Below, in pieces: positions 61,440 to 64,000 of a DNA stretch of 64,000 nt; the stretch's first letter is position 1, and every line of letters starts with the position of its first letter. Made by a program: the position numbers and the translations under genes. The stretch is from the NCBI GenBank assembly GCA_008360955.1, contig LUCM01010028.1:42116-106115 (forward strand), given 5' to 3'. The notes beneath the pieces were generated by a model. It was not told the DNA's origin. It saw nothing but the letters and a program-made list of their open reading frames with translations, and did not search any database. Source of the DNA: Fasciolopsis buskii (lineage: Eukaryota; Platyhelminthes; Trematoda; Plagiorchiida; Fasciolidae).

Positions 61440-62405
61440 GGAGAGCTCATCCATGGTAGACAGGAAAGATTGGACCGTTGGGCAGAGCACTTCAAGGATC
61501 AGTTTAGCTGGCCACACGCTAACGTATTTAGTCCGACGTCTGGAGCTGTGAATCCTTGGGAGGTGTCACTTGATCCCCCAACGGAAGTGGAAGTGGAGTC
61601 GAATTTTCGGCTTCTGAAGAGGGGGAAAGCAGCCGGTCCCGACGAACTTCCCCCAGTTCTTTTCAAACTGGGTGAAGAAGCTCTGATGAAACCACTTATA
61701 TCTTACTTTGTGATATTGGAAACGAGGAACGTAGTTCATGGTCGCGAGTTGAGTCACTCGTTGTACCCATCTTCAAGAAGGGTACACGGAGTGACTGCAG
61801 CAATCATCTAGGATTAGTTTAATTCTGACAGTTACTAAGGTCTGCGGCGTTTGACATCGATTCACGAGAGTAATATCAGCAAACAGCAGGCCGGATTTCG
61901 TCCGAGTTGAGGTTACATCGCCAGTTAATCGAAAGGCGCCAAACACCGCCGCCCTACGATCGTAGCCTTTCCCGACTTCAAAGGCGCGTTCAACTCGGAC
62001 AGCCATATTTCAGTGCTCTCAACCGCAAGAGCACGGAGCGAAGTTTGTAAACCTGTTGCGAGCACTGTACTTACATGCCTATAGTCGCGTAAGAGTATAC
62101 GGTAAACTATCAAGTTCATTCGAAACGACTAGCGGCGTTCGATAAGGATGTTTCATCTCTCCATGCCCGTTCAACTTCGTCATGGACGAGCTGATGGAAG
62201 ATGCTTTAGGTCTCCAGGATGTAAGAATCGAACTGAGGAGTGGGGGAAAACTGTATGGTCTAGATTGTGCAGATGACGTCGTGTGCCTGTTCGAATCCGT
62301 GGACCATGCATAACGTGCACTAGACAGACTCTCGAGATTTGTAGCTCGGTTTAACATGTGCTTTGCACCTTCAAAGTATAAAGTGCTGTAACAGGACTGG
62401 ACGAC
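61440..62405 (+). mobile_element. Dead RTE-type non-LTR retrotransposon fragment B
   Basis: Pieces on the plus strand follow the reverse transcriptase order. DRWAEHFKDQFSWP and KRGKAAGPDELPPVLFKLGE lie in one open frame (61470-61811). After this come QQAGFRP (about 61885) and a PTIVAFPDFKGAFNSD-type stretch (about 61950). Then RVRVYGKLSSSFETTSG (about 62090) runs into a stop inside the usual RQGC motif. Next are FNFVMDELMED and LDCADDVVCLFES, where the catalytic box is CADD (62266-62277) in place of YADD, and finally RFNMCFAPSKYKVL. Several frameshifts and at least three stops show it is inactive. It is a different, more complete copy than fragment A. Confidence 0.85.
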
Positions 62406-62510
62406 AGATATAATAAAAGAAACTTGTAAACAAATTCATGGTATTTGCTGGTGCTTTTTTACACCTGGCACGCACCAGAACGTTGAGGATATTACCAGCG
62501 AAAATTTTCA

Positions 62511-62659
62511 AATATATATATATATATATTCCGAAACTCATGCAACGGACATTACATGAGCGATCTCGGTCCCATCCAGCAGCAGCATAGGGAAGTAAAT
62601 AGTTCAATTTGCATTTCTTTTAATCAGCAAGAACTGGTGAAGCTTTCGATAGTAAGCTG
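62511..62659 (+). repeat. (TA)n plus 132-bp block, second copy
   Basis: About nine TA units (62511-62529) run into the same block as 61306-61437, and here the sequence continues without interruption into TATGCTTTGG. Confidence 0.9.
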
Positions 62660-63425
62660 TATGCTTTGGAGTTATACAGAGAGCAAACAGGTAAAGAAGT
62701 TAGTCGATAACCCATTTCAGCCATTATATGCATACCATAAAAATGGCGTATCACGAGCTATTGGGAAGAACAAAGTGGAATTAATTCACAACGATTAGAG
62801 GCTTGTTTTGTTAGTAATCCAGCAAAAATGAAGAATACCAATCAATGGGCTCGTAACGATCCTTCAGTATTTCTTTTTGTTTATTTCAATGTGCCATCCA
62901 GCACATCTGCAATGAAACTTCTTTTACTTCATGCTCCGAGAAACTCAAGAACTTCTAAGTCAGTATCCACTGGCTAGATACTAGATTTAATTCTCACCCC
63001 ATGACACGAAACATATTTTTGATGAAATCCAGATTCAGGCCGTGGTATGACTTTACATGAGGCATATCCTCCACCCGGGTGTACTTTACACAATTTGAGT
63101 CAGGCTGAAAGAAAGCCACTCTACTCAGAAAAACATGCTTACTACATTCTAATAGAATGAAACACGGAACTTCTTTCGGAGACATTGCCGTTTTTTTACA
63201 TTAGCTACTTTCTTAAACTAAAAAGAATACCTTCGTTGCTACAACGACAAAATTATCCCAATCCGGAAAGCATTCTCTATCGATCCGCTGCTAAGGATTT
63301 GCTGATTTTACTCGTGTGACTGTGAACAACTTGGACGGGAAGAAGAAAGCCGGACAACTTCGATGGAGAATTTCCCTCTAGAAATGTCAACTTTACTGGC
63401 ATTTTTCAAGTCAACACACGCTAGC
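62660..63425. other. No gene recognised; non-coding
   Basis: Only short open frames; nothing supportable. Confidence 0.5.
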
Positions 63426-64000
63426 TGACACAACGAGACTGCACCTTGACGTGGTCTGATGGCTTGCGTGCCTCCACGACCCAACGAGCTTTACAATATG
63501 GCTTACCTCCAGCCGAAGATCCAATCATACGTGGACGGTCAATGGGTAGAGGCCTAACGAAGTAGTCTCCTAGTTCTCCCGGTCGGGGGTTGATCTGAGT
63601 TGCAGCTCAGTCGAAAAAACGAGTGGAAGAATAATTGGTCCAAGTGCATGGGCTTCCGCTTAGCTATGCCCCACTGCCTTGCGGTCAGGTTTGTGTTAGA
63701 ACCAAAGGCTTTGGCGGAGAACCCTGATCGTTCTTCCGCTTAGCGGCTGCACTCCCTAGCAGTACCCGGCGACCAATCCCACGAGTTACAAGCCCTCAAA
63801 TAATTCCATATTACATAGGTCGTCCCGCAGGCTAATAAGGACCGCCTTGCCCATTGCATCGAGTGAAGTGGGTAGTGACAGGTATGCTAATGCTCAGTTT
63901 CCACTTCTTTAGTCAACCTGTCTCTTCTGTATCCAAAATAATCTCATTGTCCGCTCCGTCGACACATAAGGCCCCCGCTGATAGCATGCATGCCCAAGAC
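63426..64000 (+). repeat. GC-richer repeat-like block running off the window
   Basis: From about 63426 the texture changes: higher GC and a run of phrases such as GACGTGGTCTGATGGCTTGC, then a short frame MPHCLAVRFVLEPKALAENP (about 63667-63745) ending at a stop near TCCGCTTAG. TTCCGCTTAGC occurs twice (about 63655 and 63736). It resembles the leader of a non-LTR element whose coding part would lie beyond 64000, but I cannot name a family. Confidence 0.35.

Noticed and set aside
60954..61459. Open frames with IYIYIY runs on both strands
   Set aside because: Produced by the (TA)n microsatellite.
1..64000. CRISPR arrays, operons, prophage or an unknown prokaryotic system
   Set aside because: No regularly spaced repeats, no ribosome-binding-site-led gene runs and no coding density. 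All the evidence is eukaryotic.

Overview
This is a gene-poor window from a large animal genome. It has roughly 40-45% GC by eye, many introns and many repeats. It looks most like a parasitic flatworm of the fluke type: it holds decayed RTE-type and Penelope-like retroelements of a kind I know from trematodes, a tRNA-derived SINE, and one animal synaptic-scaffold gene spread over introns of 1.5-5 kb. The host assignment is inference. There are no operons, CRISPR arrays or prokaryotic genes, and I recognise no viral gene. Most of the short open frames are chance.

The one gene I can support is on the minus strand, about 57.5 to 45.7 kb. It is the 3' part of a DLGAP/GKAP (disks-large-associated protein, SAPAP) homologue. 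Four exons (57343-57163, 53309-53091, 51542-51181, 45918-45739) join with canonical GT/AG sites and matching phases (1, 1, 0) to give 313 residues and a stop codon. A possible further exon lies at 57553-57459. The 5' end is not seen and probably lies beyond base 64000. The protein carries the GKAP domain and ends in a hydrophobic tail (DVFIIV) where the vertebrate proteins, as I recall them, end in QTRL. Family knowledge places such proteins between MAGUK and Shank scaffolds under synaptic membranes.

The region upstream of the gene in window order (1-45 kb) is intergenic or deep intronic. It contains SINE copies (2.2, 29.0, 35.1 kb and a weak one at 50.2 kb); a 250-bp inverted repeat pair at 6.6 and 11.2 kb; a Penelope-like remnant at 11.6-12.4 kb enclosed by a perfect 32-bp inverted repeat; a nearly identical 215-bp inverted repeat pair at 15.1 and 16.7 kb; several hairpins between 17 and 21 kb; a possible exon at 39.8 kb; and a GC-rich block at 40.3-40.8 kb. 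A duplication of about 400 bp has one copy downstream of the gene's stop codon (44.2 kb) and a longer copy in its last intron (47.8 kb).

From 54 kb onward parts of the assembly are doubtful. Both ambiguous bases (55391 and 61438) sit exactly where a duplicated block ends. The first is followed by an exact 19-bp Nextera transposase mosaic end, which is library adapter and not biology. It lies inside a nearly perfect inverted repeat of a dead RTE element. The second is next to a 132-bp exact direct duplication that brackets a second dead RTE element. The last 600 bp is a repeat-like GC-richer block that runs off the window edge.
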